Positions 1 to 7,997 of a DNA stretch of 47,463 nt are shown piece by piece; position 1 is the first letter of the stretch, and the number at the start of each line of letters is the position of its first letter. A program made the translations under genes and the position numbers. This stretch comes from an uncultured bacterium (GTDB taxonomy: Bacteria > Bacillota > Clostridia > UBA1381). Under the pieces are notes generated by a model. It saw only the letters and a list, made by a program, of their open reading frames with translations, made no database searches and was not told the DNA's origin. The stretch spans positions 1 to 47,463 of the forward strand of contig CAJMRL010000024.1 in NCBI GenBank assembly GCA_905215805.1. The letters are read 5' to 3'.

Positions 1-34
1 CCCACCCCGAATGGGATGAGCTTTGGCATAGCGA

Positions 35-65
35 GGGCTGTTTTTTTACAGCCCCGATATTTTTT
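35..65 (+). terminator. Possible rho-independent terminator of a gene upstream of the window
   Basis: GGGCTGT (35-41) pairs with ACAGCCC (48-54) around a six-T loop, and a T-rich run follows at 59-65. The T-run lies on the + side, so it would end a + strand transcript entering from before the window. It also abuts the 3' end of the minus-strand gene at 68-247. Confidence 0.5.
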
Positions 66-67
66 AT

Positions 68-247
68 TTACTCCGTAAATTCAAGATTATCAAGCGCAAA
101 CTTGATAGCTTTGTTTATGAGCTCGTTACGTGAACGTCCGCTTTTGGTGACAAGCTCTTCTAAACGCTGATATGTTTCCATTTCGATACGCACAGTAACG
201 GTAACGGAACGCTCTGTTTTGGGAGTTACAACGAATTTTTTGTCCAT
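68..247 (-). CDS. Small ribbon-helix-helix (CopG/Arc-like) DNA-binding protein, 59 aa
   Basis: The ATG at 245-247 is preceded on the minus strand by GAGGTGAAG, a good ribosome binding site. The protein has a basic N-terminus, a beta-strand-like segment SVTVTVRIE (residues about 14-22), then a helix with YQRLEELVTKSG and the turn GRSRNELINKAIKFAL. That is the usual layout of RHH repressors and antitoxins: strand for dimer and DNA contact, then two helices. RHH proteins act as dimers that often repress their own gene. A near-palindrome, AGTGCAATTGTACT, at 275-288 lies just upstream and could be its operator. No toxin partner is visible inside the window; one could lie beyond position 1. The fold call is fairly secure, the role is inferred. 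Confidence 0.75.
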   Translation of the reverse strand: MDKKFVVTPKTERSVTVTVRIEMETYQRLEELVTKSGRSRNELINKAIKFALDNLEFTE

Positions 248-274
248 TTGTCTTCACCTCTGAATATATTATAC

Positions 275-288
275 AGTGCAATTGTACT
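275..288. promoter_or_regulatory. Near-palindromic candidate operator between the RHH and SLH genes
   Basis: AGTGCAATTGTACT matches its own reverse complement at 12 of 14 bases. On the minus strand it sits directly upstream of a TATAAT (-10 type, 268-273) of the RHH gene, where an autorepressor would block RNA polymerase. Binding is inferred. Confidence 0.35.
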
Positions 289-322
289 AAAAAGTAAGAA
301 CACAAATTGTATTATTTATATA

Positions 323-351
323 TTGCATTTTGTGGTGATATGATGTATAAT
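323..351 (+). promoter_or_regulatory. Promoter for the SLH protein gene
   Basis: TTGCAT (323-328), 17-nt spacer, TATAAT (346-351). The leader to the ATG at 457 is about 100 nt and contains an imperfect dyad, with GTTTACCA near 369 facing TGATAAAC near 400. Confidence 0.55.
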
Positions 352-456
352 ATGTATATAAAATTAAAGGTTTACCATTATATACATATAGTATATATAC
401 TGATAAACAAATCCTAAACTACTAAATATATTGTTTCATAAAAAGGGGCGATAAAT

Positions 457-2265
457 ATGAAAACGAAATTGCTAAGCATGATGCTGACCGCGGTGATGAC
501 GATATCCTCACTGACTATGGCGGCATATGCAGTGGATTACAGCGCCGAATATCCGGATAAGCCCACTGCTAACTATTCACAAACATTCAATGATGTGCCA
601 AAGAGCCATTGGGGATTCTCGTACATAGGCGCAATGGTGCAGAGAGGCGTCTTAGACGGCTATCCCGATGGAAATTTCTATCCGGATAATACAGTTACCC
701 GCGCTGAATTTGCCAAAATCATGATGTGTGCTGCAAAGCGTCCTGTATATTGGCCGTCCTATAAGTATTTTCAGGACGTAGAAACAGACGCATGGTATGC
801 ACCTTATGTACATTCGGCATATCCGTTCTTGAGCGGCTATGTATATGGCGAGGACAACAGGTATTATATGCCTGACGAGCCGGCACTCAGAGAAGACATT
901 GCGGTTGCATTGGTCAAGCTCAAGGGCTATGATACGGCGGGCGCAGACACTTCTATCCTGACAACTATGTTTACAGATGTAAGCTCGATTTCTCTTGATG
1001 CGAGAAAATATGTGGCTGTGGCTGTGGACAGAGGACTTGTTTCGGGTTATGATGACAAAACCTTCAGAGGACAGGCATCCATAACAAGAGCCGAGGCAGC
1101 GGCAATGCTCTGGCGTGCTTATCAGTACGGCAATGACAATAAGGTGTTTGACGATGAGTACTATGACGATGGCAATAATTATTATGATGACGATGATAAT
1201 ACAGATACATCGTCTGTAAGATTTACACCAACTCCAGAGCCCATAAAAACTCCTCGTCCAGTTAAGACTCCAGAGCCAACTGAAGAACCAACACCAACTC
1301 CGGAGCCAACTGAAGAACCGACTCCCACTCCAATACCTGCGACTGAAAAACCATGGGAGGTAATTACAATAGATGATGCATATCTTGATGATGAAATGTC
1401 TCATGAGTATATGACATATGATTCAAATAACAACTATGTCTATTATTACGATCAGCGCAAGAACTATATAAATATATACGATGTAGATAATGATAAAATA
1501 GTTCCGTATATTGATTGTTCGTCTTTATATATAATAGAAGATACTAATGAAGTAGTAACAGAAATACCTCCAACTGAAAAAGGAAACTATTATAAAAATA
1601 TTGGTATCTTGGAGATTGAGTATGATAATTATGCTGAAAGATTATATCTTAAAGCTATACCTGGACGTTTAAGTGATATTGGAGGATTGTCTGATAAATT
1701 TGTTTCAGGTGGTTGGGAACATGTAGTTCTTTTTTATATAGATTCAAACAGAAACATATCAAATTCATACTACTGCGGAGAATTTAATATGTATGGAATT
1801 TGCGAACAAGGTATAATTTCCCCATCAGACAATATGTACAAAATATTCGACAGAGAAACTTACGAGGAATTATATGAAATTTCACATTTCGGAGCAATCA
1901 ATTCATCTATTATGGTGTCTAGTGATAAATGGTATCTTTTAAGACATGTAAATGGTGGTCCTTTAGCGCTTTACTCATACGATTATCAGAAACTAGTAAA
2001 AATGAGAGACATGGGAGGATGTGAATATTGTGGTATGAATTCGAATAATTTCTATGTATGGGACATGGACAGACGAATTATTCGATGCGATTTAAACGGT
2101 AATTTATCAATATTGGTTGATATTGATAATGATATAAAAATTAAAGACATGAGACCGATTACTATTCACAATCATAGTGAGTACAAAATGATTGTTACAG
2201 ATGATGAAAATAATATCGTATTTGCTGATGATACTCATCTACGAGTTATAAGAAGGGTAGGGTGA
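457..2265 (+). CDS. SLH-domain cell-surface protein with Pro/Thr linker and unknown C-terminal domain, 602 aa
   Basis: A signal peptide (about residues 1-25, ending near AYAVD) leads into three S-layer homology repeats. They are FNDVPKSHWGFSYIGAMVQ with RGVLDGYPDGNFYPDNTVTRAEFA (about 44-95), a weaker middle copy FQDVETDAWYAPYVHSAY (about 105-155), and FTDVSSISLDARKYVAVAVD with VSGYDDKTFRGQASITRAEAAAML (about 171-220). SLH repeats bind pyruvylated cell-wall polymer. An acidic Asp/Tyr stretch and a repeated PTPEPTEE linker (about 265-300) follow. The last 300 residues are rich in Tyr, Asn and Asp, with blade-like repeats such as NYVYYYDQRKNYINIYDVD that suggest a beta-propeller or similar all-beta fold. 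I do not recognise the family. Base composition drops clearly after the linker, so the C-terminal half may be a later acquisition. AGGGGCG precedes the start. Confidence 0.85.
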   Translation: MKTKLLSMMLTAVMTISSLTMAAYAVDYSAEYPDKPTANYSQTFNDVPKSHWGFSYIGAMVQRGVLDGYPDGNFYPDNTVTRAEFAKIMMCAAKRPVYWPSYKYFQDVETDAWYAPYVHSAYPFLSGYVYGEDNRYYMPDEPALREDIAVALVKLKGYDTAGADTSILTTMFTDVSSISLDARKYVAVAVDRGLVSGYDDKTFRGQASITRAEAAAMLWRAYQYGNDNKVFDDEYYDDGNNYYDDDDNTDTSSVRFTPTPEPIKTPRPVKTPEPTEEPTPTPEPTEEPTPTPIPATEKPWEVITIDDAYLDDEMSHEYMTYDSNNNYVYYYDQRKNYINIYDVDNDKIVPYIDCSSLYIIEDTNEVVTEIPPTEKGNYYKNIGILEIEYDNYAERLYLKAIPGRLSDIGGLSDKFVSGGWEHVVLFYIDSNRNISNSYYCGEFNMYGICEQGIISPSDNMYKIFDRETYEELYEISHFGAINSSIMVSSDKWYLLRHVNGGPLALYSYDYQKLVKMRDMGGCEYCGMNSNNFYVWDMDRRIIRCDLNGNLSILVDIDNDIKIKDMRPITIHNHSEYKMIVTDDENNIVFADDTHLRVIRRVG

Positions 2266-2415
2266 ATATAATAATGAACGTTATATCAAAAAAATCAATA
2301 ACATATACCTCAATTCACTAAATTATCGCAAAATAGATGGATAAGATACAAATAGTAATTAGTATATATTGTAAAATATGATAAACATGCAAAAGTAATA
2401 TTTCAATTGTTGTAT

Positions 2416-2447
2416 GGCTCGGCAGGAGAAAACCTGTCGGGCTTTTA
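2416..2447 (+). terminator. Hairpin with short T-run, probable terminator after the SLH gene
   Basis: GGCTCGGCAGG pairs imperfectly with CCTGTCGGGC around an AGAAAA loop, followed by TTTTA. It lies just upstream of the resolvase ribosome binding site at 2454-2460, so it could also act as an attenuator for that gene. The rest of 2266-2460 is AT-rich with nothing else I can support. Confidence 0.5.
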
Positions 2448-2470
2448 TATTGTAAAGGAGCGTGAATTTT

Positions 2471-3022
2471 ATGAGAACTTATGGCTATGCCCGTGTATCG
2501 ACCGCGGAGCAAGTATTGGACAGACAGCTTGATATGCTCAGTAAATACGGGGTAGACAGGATCTACAGCGAAAAGATGACCGGAACGCGCAGGGACAGAC
2601 CGGAGCTGCAAAGAATGCTCACTGATCTTGATAAAGGTGATACGGTGGTTGTTGAATCGCTGTCAAGACTCGGAAGGAGCACAAAGAACCTTATTGAACT
2701 TATGGAGCTGTTTAATGATAAGGGTGTAAATCTCGTATCGCTAAAGGAGAATATCGACACGACTACTCCCACCGGCAAACTGTTGTTTACGCTTATAAGC
2801 GCGATAAGCCAGTTTGAGCGTGACTGCCTTGCAGAGCGAACAAAGGAAGGTTTGGCGGCTGCCAGAGCAAGAGGACGCAAGGGCGGCAGACCGAAGAAGT
2901 CTTCGTCAACAATTGAGAAGGCTATAAAATTATACAACAGCAAAGAATACAGCATAGCAGAAATAAAGGAGCTTACAGGGGTATCACGGTCTACTCTGTA
3001 TCGTTACATAAACGGTGGTTAA
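2471..3022 (+). CDS. Small serine recombinase (resolvase/invertase family), 183 aa
   Basis: The N-terminal catalytic domain starts YGYARVSTAEQ with the nucleophile at Ser10. It continues with the family segments VVVESLSRLGRS, PTGKLLFTLISAISQFERDCLAERTKEGLAAARARGRKGGRP, and a C-terminal helix-turn-helix (SIAEIKELTGVSRSTLYRYI). Length and layout match Tn3-resolvase/Hin-type enzymes, which cut and rejoin two short recombination sites. A GTG at 2462 is only one base from the AAAGGAG (2454-2460), so I place the start at the ATG at 2471, ten bases downstream of it. It could resolve cointegrates or plasmid dimers, or invert a segment. No paired res-type repeats were obvious next to it. It ends in a strong terminator, so it is its own transcription unit. 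Confidence 0.9.
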   Translation: MRTYGYARVSTAEQVLDRQLDMLSKYGVDRIYSEKMTGTRRDRPELQRMLTDLDKGDTVVVESLSRLGRSTKNLIELMELFNDKGVNLVSLKENIDTTTPTGKLLFTLISAISQFERDCLAERTKEGLAAARARGRKGGRPKKSSSTIEKAIKLYNSKEYSIAEIKELTGVSRSTLYRYINGG

Positions 3023-3074
3023 TGAGAGATTGATTTTGGAATGGGTTTTGGTACAATAAAATATGTTTTGAAAT

Positions 3075-3120
3075 AGGGTTTATGGGATTGAAGCGAACTT
3101 TCCCATAAACCTTCGTTTTT
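3075..3120 (+). terminator. Strong terminator after the resolvase gene
   Basis: GGTTTATGGGA (3077-3087) and TCCCATAAACC (3101-3111) form a perfect 11-bp stem, extendable by wobble pairs, with a 13-nt loop and TTCGTTTTT after it. Confidence 0.8.
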
Positions 3121-3142
3121 AGTGTAATTATGCATCATCTAT

Positions 3143-3176
3143 TGCTTGACATTGGATATATTTTTATATATAATAA
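3143..3176 (+). repeat. Left copy of a 34-bp direct repeat; also a near-consensus promoter for the Fic gene
   Basis: This segment matches 9789-9822 at 32 of 34 positions in the same orientation. It contains TTGACA (3146-3151), a 17-nt spacer and TATAAT (3169-3174). The two copies sit just before the Fic gene and just after the large serine recombinase, so they bracket the presumed mobile element. It could be an attachment-site half, a duplicated promoter, or both. Confidence 0.65.
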
Positions 3177-3197
3177 TCTTGAAAGGTGATGAACACA

Positions 3198-4175
3198 GTG
3201 AAAAACAAAAAGCCGCCGTTTGAGATAAATGAAAAAATAATGACAGATGTTATAGAAATCGCAGAGCTTGTCGGGAGAGTGAGCGTCAGCAACAAAATAT
3301 CATCAAGCCCAACATTAAGGAGAACAAACAGGATCCATACAATCTATTCATCGCTTGCAATAGAGCAAAACACGCTCGATATAGAGCAGGTGACAGCGGT
3401 CATATCAGGCAAGCATGTTATCGCTCCGCCGAAAGATATTGCGGAGGTGAAAAACGCATATGAAATATATGAGTGCATGGATAGTCTGGATCCGTATTCA
3501 TCAGAAGATCTCCTGAAAGCGCATGGTGTAATGATGAAAGGCTTGGTAAATGAAGCGGGTGAGTTCCGATCACGTCCTGTCGGTGTCGTTGACGGAAACG
3601 GCAATGTGGTACACTTCGGAACTTTGCCGCAATATGTTCCCGGACTTATACAGGAGTTTCTTGATTGGACAAAGTCCAGTGATATTCATATGCTGATAAA
3701 AAGCTGCGTGTTTCATTATGAGTTTGAGCTTATACATCCGTTTGCAGACGGCAACGGACGCATGGGAAGATTGTGGCATACTCTGCTTCTTTCAAAATGG
3801 AATCCGATCTTTGCATGGCTACCGATAGAATCTATAATACATGACAATCAAAGTGAGTATTATAATGCAATCAATATCTCTAACTGCAACGGCGAATCGA
3901 CCGTATTTATTGAATTCATGCTTTCGGTCATAAAACAGGCGTTATCTGAGGCTGATGAAGTGAATACATCAAGAATATCACCTGAGGATAAATCATACAG
4001 ACGATGGAAGCTGATAAGTCACTTTCTAAAAGAGCATGAGTTTATTACAAATCGTGATGTCCAGGAAATACTGAGTGTATCATCATCTACCGCAACAAGA
4101 ATATTGACAGGCTTCACAAAGGAAGGTAAACTTAGAAGAAGGCGTGTAAAAAGCTATTGGGGTTATATGGTATGA
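3198..4175 (+). CDS. Fic-domain protein with C-terminal winged helix, 325 aa
   Basis: Fic enzymes transfer AMP, or less often other phosphate-linked groups, onto Ser, Thr or Tyr of target proteins. The full catalytic motif HPFADGNGRMGR is present with the histidine at about residue 180, preceded by FHYEFELI. The flap region (FGTLPQYVPGLIQEFLDW) and the later NQSEYYNAI helix also fit. An N-terminal inhibitory-helix-like segment (SSLAIEQNTL, about 51-60) has Gln where the usual motif has Gly or Asn after Glu. The last 65 residues form a helix-turn-helix/winged-helix (FITNRDVQEILSVSSSTATRILTGFTKEGKLRR), as in Fic proteins that regulate themselves. I chose the GTG at 3198 because AGGTGAT (3184-3190) is well spaced from it; upstream GTG/ATG codons at 3186 and 3189 overlap that site. 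The next gene follows closely and is probably cotranscribed. Confidence 0.88.
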   Translation: MKNKKPPFEINEKIMTDVIEIAELVGRVSVSNKISSSPTLRRTNRIHTIYSSLAIEQNTLDIEQVTAVISGKHVIAPPKDIAEVKNAYEIYECMDSLDPYSSEDLLKAHGVMMKGLVNEAGEFRSRPVGVVDGNGNVVHFGTLPQYVPGLIQEFLDWTKSSDIHMLIKSCVFHYEFELIHPFADGNGRMGRLWHTLLLSKWNPIFAWLPIESIIHDNQSEYYNAINISNCNGESTVFIEFMLSVIKQALSEADEVNTSRISPEDKSYRRWKLISHFLKEHEFITNRDVQEILSVSSSTATRILTGFTKEGKLRRRRVKSYWGYMV

Positions 4176-4199
4176 CAAATGATATTGAGGAGCAATAAA

Positions 4200-5318
4200 A
4201 TGTGTAAAAATAAATTCTGTTGTGAATGTTCTCAAAAGAACAACTGTGATGGCAATATTGTACAGTTGTTTGATAATGTACAACAATATATATTTATGCA
4301 ATATAAAAATACAACTATTGATGGTGAGCGCGTAACTGAAAAGAATTTTTTTCAAGAAATATATTATGCTGCATTTTTTCGCTTAATCTATATATGGGTT
4401 TTCTCTAAAGGAGAAAGGAAAAGTTGTTTAGAATTCTTGCGTGAAAAATACCCCTTGGAACCACTTGACACGAGCGAATTAGCAAATAATGCCGTATATC
4501 AATCAAGGTTACGATATATAAAAAGAGTGGCACGTTTGCATAATAAGCCTTTTAAAGATTATTGGATAATGAATAGGCACGAATTCGAATTAATGGAATT
4601 TGTTCTGCGTTATCGAAAGAATAGACATTTTCGTGACAATGATCCTTCAAACAAGATGTTGAAGTATGATAGAGTTTTCAAAACAGATATTTTTTCAAAA
4701 ATGTATGAGTACATTATGCCATCGGGCCATAAAATAACTTTAGGTGATTTGCAAGATGATTTTGAAATGATTGATCAAATATATAATGATATTGAAAATG
4801 CATCTTCAAGTTATTTTGAAAAATGTGTAAAATACGATGTGATTGAATATAAATTGCATTATGAAACAGCGTATAAATTTGTATATAAATTAAATAAAAA
4901 CTATAAAGATATGTCTGATGAAGATAAGAATAAAGCTCTTCAATATGAAGCTGTGTTACGCCATATCAAAATTAGAAATAATGATAAAACACAATTAGTA
5001 GAGTTTCCTACTTTTGCAAATATGGACTATTGGATAACCCTTTATTTTGATTACTTCTGCATTGCTTATACAAGGCCCGTTGAATGTGCTTATATTCTCT
5101 TGGAAATAATGAACATAATGTCTAGAGCAATACATATGTGCTTGTCACACAAAGCACATTTATTGCCTGATTTTTGTATTGCAGAGTGCAAATTTGCAGA
5201 GAATATATTTGAAAACTATCTTGGAAAAGGTCAGCATATTGTGAGGAATAAAGTGTTAGATAAGAAAACGGTAAAAGATCTAAAAACGATTTTTGACAAG
5301 TCTGAATATATAGAGTAA
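4200..5318 (+). CDS. Unrecognised 372-aa protein with a cysteine-rich N-terminus, in operon with Fic
   Basis: I do not recognise this family. The N-terminus has a compact cysteine cluster, CKNKFCCECSQKNNC (residues 2-16), which could bind zinc or form an iron-sulphur-like site. The rest is mostly helical, charged and aromatic-rich, with no signal peptide and no clear transmembrane helix. It has a conspicuous LRYIKRVARLHNKPFKDYW segment and a C-terminal helix set (AHLLPDFCIAECKFAENIFENYLGKGQHI). Its base composition is more AT-rich than the Fic gene. TGAGGAG (4186-4192) sits seven bases before the ATG at 4200, so I prefer that to the ATG at 4179. The start lies 24 bases after the Fic stop, implying a Fic operon partner: a target, a regulator, or cargo of the element. 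A role in defence is possible but not shown. Confidence 0.7.
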   Translation: MCKNKFCCECSQKNNCDGNIVQLFDNVQQYIFMQYKNTTIDGERVTEKNFFQEIYYAAFFRLIYIWVFSKGERKSCLEFLREKYPLEPLDTSELANNAVYQSRLRYIKRVARLHNKPFKDYWIMNRHEFELMEFVLRYRKNRHFRDNDPSNKMLKYDRVFKTDIFSKMYEYIMPSGHKITLGDLQDDFEMIDQIYNDIENASSSYFEKCVKYDVIEYKLHYETAYKFVYKLNKNYKDMSDEDKNKALQYEAVLRHIKIRNNDKTQLVEFPTFANMDYWITLYFDYFCIAYTRPVECAYILLEIMNIMSRAIHMCLSHKAHLLPDFCIAECKFAENIFENYLGKGQHIVRNKVLDKKTVKDLKTIFDKSEYIE

Positions 5319-5337
5319 AGATATTAATCATGTCATA

Positions 5338-5388
5338 AGAATGCAACTTTGTTTGATAACATAAATCGACAAGGTAGCATTCTTTTTT
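5338..5388 (+). terminator. Terminator of the Fic operon
   Basis: AGAATGCAACTTTG (5338-5351) pairs with CAAGGTAGCATTCT (5370-5383) at 12 of 14 positions plus a wobble, then runs into T6. Confidence 0.75.
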
Positions 5389-5453
5389 ATTTGCATATTA
5401 ATTTTATTTAAAAAACTCCACCTTTTATAAATGCAAAATTCGACAAATCGTTA

Positions 5454-5536
5454 TATAATATAGTTAGTCCTGAAAGACAAATGTAAATATCAAATCATGA
5501 TATTTACGAACCAGGATAAAACTATATTAAGGAGGA
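5454..5536 (+). promoter_or_regulatory. Promoter -10 and structured leader of the DUF927-like gene
   Basis: TATAAT lies at 5454-5459. A nested stem follows: TATAGTT (5459-5465) with AACTATA (5520-5526), TCCTG (5468-5472) with CAGGA (5512-5516), and a perfect inner 9-bp stem GTAAATATC (5483-5491) with GATATTTAC (5499-5507). The ribosome binding site AAGGAGGAG (5529-5536) begins three bases after the structure. It may be an RNA control element or a protein-binding or replication-origin site. I cannot match it to a known riboswitch. Confidence 0.45.
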
Positions 5537-5542
5537 GAACGT

Positions 5543-7516
5543 ATGGAAATACATGATCTAAACGAGTTGATTAATGATAACGATTTTATAATTGAGTATA
5601 TGGATAACCATAATATTGGGCAAAAAAATGTGAAACGGGCCGCTAAAACTAATCTGAGATCTCGAAAAAATGTCGATAAGAAAAGAGGTAAAAAGAGAAA
5701 CAAAAGAAAAAAACATGAAAAGAATAATAATTATGTAAAAATGATCACATCAAGCTATCATACTTATGACAATACCCCACCGAAATCATATCCTTCAAAG
5801 AAAGATGCTTATAAATTTAAAGAATGTATAGGCAACGAATCTTATAGGTCAGATAAAAATGGGCTGACAGTCATAAAGTCCGGCAGCAATAGTGATAAAA
5901 TCCTTTTCATAAGCAACGTCGTTCCATTCGCTACCAAACAGATATATGAACACAAAGATAGTGGAGAAACAATATCATCACTTGAGATCGGTATACATGG
6001 AAAAGATCTGCCACCGTTTAAGATCCTTGCAAGTGATTTATCTAACTCTGGATACATGGCAAATCATCTTCCGCATGGTGTGATAATAAAGGACTATTAC
6101 AGGTTCAGCTCTTTTGTAAAATGCATGGCAGAAAAGGCGAATCTATGTCACTTATATAATTATATAGGTTTTACGGAGGAAAATTCGTATGTACACTCCG
6201 GTGGAGTGATTTCCGCCGAGCAACGAAACAATACTCGTTCAGAATTAGGTGACGGGAGTTTGACATTAAGACATCATCCTGTTAGCTCAAAAAAAATTGT
6301 ATCTTGCTTGGATGAATTATTTGGTCTTGAACCGGCAACAACGATGATGGTATCTTTTACTCTATTAAGCTTATGCTATTCTCAGTATAAACAAGATAGA
6401 CCTGAATTTGTGTTCCTTCTATATGGGTCAAGCGGTACTTTTAAGACGACTTTAAGCATGCATATATTCAACATTTTCGAAGAAAATTATACATCACCTC
6501 CAACAAATTTGAAGGTGGCTACTGAGGCATCGATACATAGACTTATGGGTCGGTTCAGAGATAGTGTGCTTCTGGTTGATGATGCTGCACCGTCAGTCTC
6601 CGGGAATGATGAAACATATAAGAAATGTGAAAGTATTGTACGCGCAGTAGGAGACGGTACAGGCAGAATGGTAGCCGGAAGAGACAGTAAAATTAACGTG
6701 TATAAGCCGTCAGGTCTTATTGCAATCACCGGCGAATTCGTTCCGCTTCGTGATACATCAAGCATAAGCAGATGTATAATGTATAAGTTTGAGAAGGGAT
6801 GCATAGATCCTGAAAAATTATCGGAGATACAGCAAAAGAAATGCGTATATATACAATTCATTATCAATTATATATGCTGGATCTGCGATAATAACAGGGA
6901 TAAATATATTAAAGAGATCACGGAGCTGCATACAAATCATAGAAACAAACTCCGGAAAAAATTATCAAAAATTCACAGCCGTTTTCCAAATAATATGGCT
7001 TGGATTTATTCAGGGTTTGATATGCTATGTAAATTTGCAAGTGAGATATACTCCGTATCGGATGATACCTTTAAACAGTGGCATAAAACATTTGAAACAG
7101 CCGTTGAGCGAGTTGTAAAAGAGGAGAAGATGTATTTGAAGCAGCAAAACGATTCTAAGCTATTTATAGAGACCGTAAATAGCTTAATAAGAAGCCATCA
7201 GGTAGATCTGGCGGCTATAATAGTGAAAGAAAAAAATAAAAAAACAGCAATTGAAACGCCAAATAATATTGGCTATTATGATGATAGTTATGTGTATCTA
7301 AAACCTGAAATGGCATATGCCGTAACCAATAAATGGCTGCATAACAATATTCAATCGGGTTATTCTCTGCCGCTGCAGGCACTGCTGAATTCGCTAAAAG
7401 AGCAGAAATTCATTATCCCGGATTCAGATGGACGTCCCAAGTCCCGCCTGTGCTTATCCGGTAACAGAATGAGGGTTATCAAGCTTGATAAGAAAAAATA
7501 TTTTGCTAATGTGTAA
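5543..7516 (+). CDS. DUF927-like helicase/primase-type ATPase of a mobile element, 657 aa
   Basis: The protein opens with an acidic stretch and a strongly basic region (about 30-75, many Lys/Arg runs) likely to contact nucleic acid. A DUF927-type domain follows (about 110-440). It includes TLRHHPV, the phosphate loop YGSSGTFKTT (Tyr294-Thr303; a Phe precedes the Lys where Gly is canonical) and a Walker B-like strand SVLLVDDAAP (about 341-350). Also visible are RAVGDGTGRMVAGRD and a sensor-like GLIAITGE. DUF927 proteins occur in phages, plasmids and integrative elements and are thought to be replicative helicases or helicase-primases. A C-terminal module after 590 (YLKPEMAYAVTNKWL to the end) resembles the small DNA-binding tails of such proteins. 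It has its own promoter and structured leader. It is the best evidence that this region is, or was, a self-replicating or satellite-type element. Confidence 0.7.
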   Translation: MEIHDLNELINDNDFIIEYMDNHNIGQKNVKRAAKTNLRSRKNVDKKRGKKRNKRKKHEKNNNYVKMITSSYHTYDNTPPKSYPSKKDAYKFKECIGNESYRSDKNGLTVIKSGSNSDKILFISNVVPFATKQIYEHKDSGETISSLEIGIHGKDLPPFKILASDLSNSGYMANHLPHGVIIKDYYRFSSFVKCMAEKANLCHLYNYIGFTEENSYVHSGGVISAEQRNNTRSELGDGSLTLRHHPVSSKKIVSCLDELFGLEPATTMMVSFTLLSLCYSQYKQDRPEFVFLLYGSSGTFKTTLSMHIFNIFEENYTSPPTNLKVATEASIHRLMGRFRDSVLLVDDAAPSVSGNDETYKKCESIVRAVGDGTGRMVAGRDSKINVYKPSGLIAITGEFVPLRDTSSISRCIMYKFEKGCIDPEKLSEIQQKKCVYIQFIINYICWICDNNRDKYIKEITELHTNHRNKLRKKLSKIHSRFPNNMAWIYSGFDMLCKFASEIYSVSDDTFKQWHKTFETAVERVVKEEKMYLKQQNDSKLFIETVNSLIRSHQVDLAAIIVKEKNKKTAIETPNNIGYYDDSYVYLKPEMAYAVTNKWLHNNIQSGYSLPLQALLNSLKEQKFIIPDSDGRPKSRLCLSGNRMRVIKLDKKKYFANV

Positions 7517-7525
7517 TATTGGCGG

Positions 7526-7604
7526 CCAAACGGTCCATACAGACCAAACTAATTAACCAAGCGGATTTTGAACATAATTTCACGACATGAACCGTGTCGT
7601 TTGG
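7526..7604 (+). promoter_or_regulatory. Leader with competing stems upstream of the 116-aa gene
   Basis: GGTC (7532-7535) pairs with GACC (7542-7545). ACGACA (7582-7587) pairs with TGTCGT (7595-7600). CCAAACG (7526-7532) pairs with CGTTTGG (7598-7604). The last two pairings share bases 7598-7600, so they exclude each other, as in attenuators. Regulatory meaning is inferred. Confidence 0.35.
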
Positions 7605-7622
7605 ACAAGAGAGGAGAAAAAC

Positions 7623-7973
7623 ATGAAGAATACAAGAATGGATATCTATGATAAAACGATAATAGAAGAAGTAGATGACAGAAATGTAGATACAATTTCT
7701 GACAGTGAAATAGCATCTATTATGAACCATGCGATGATAGCCGGATTAAATGCAGCACGTGAAGCGCTATTAAAGATTATCACTGATAGTGAATTAATGG
7801 AATTGTATGAGGAAATAGATATGGAGATATACTTATACGCTGCATTCGGTGCAACTTATGTAGCACAAAACGATTTTGAGATGAATGGAGACTCTAACGT
7901 GAATATACCATCAGCTCGTACTATGATAAAAGAAACGGTAGAGAAATACAAGTATCAAGAATATAATGTATAA
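7623..7973 (+). CDS. Small acidic hypothetical protein, 116 aa
   Basis: GAGAGGAG sits six bases before the ATG at 7623. A more upstream ATG (7587) lies inside a hairpin and has no ribosome binding site. The protein is acidic and helical (SDSEIASIMNHAMIAGLNAAREALLKIITDSELMELYEEIDMEIYLYAAFGATYVAQN) with no membrane segment or metal motif. I do not recognise the family. It lies between the DUF927-like ATPase and the recombinase and is presumably an accessory gene of the element. Confidence 0.6.
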   Translation: MKNTRMDIYDKTIIEEVDDRNVDTISDSEIASIMNHAMIAGLNAAREALLKIITDSELMELYEEIDMEIYLYAAFGATYVAQNDFEMNGDSNVNIPSARTMIKETVEKYKYQEYNV

Positions 7974-7997
7974 ATATAGTTGAAAGGAGTACATAAA

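Noticed and set aside
652..1404. 250-codon open frame antisense to the SLH gene
   Set aside because: It is Trp/Arg/Ile-rich low-complexity sequence mirrored from the Pro/Thr linker and acidic stretch, has no start signal, and lies wholly inside a convincing gene.
5459..5526. Known metabolite riboswitch before the DUF927-like gene
   Set aside because: The stems do not match any riboswitch class I can recall, and the gene is not metabolic; kept only as an uncharacterised structured leader.
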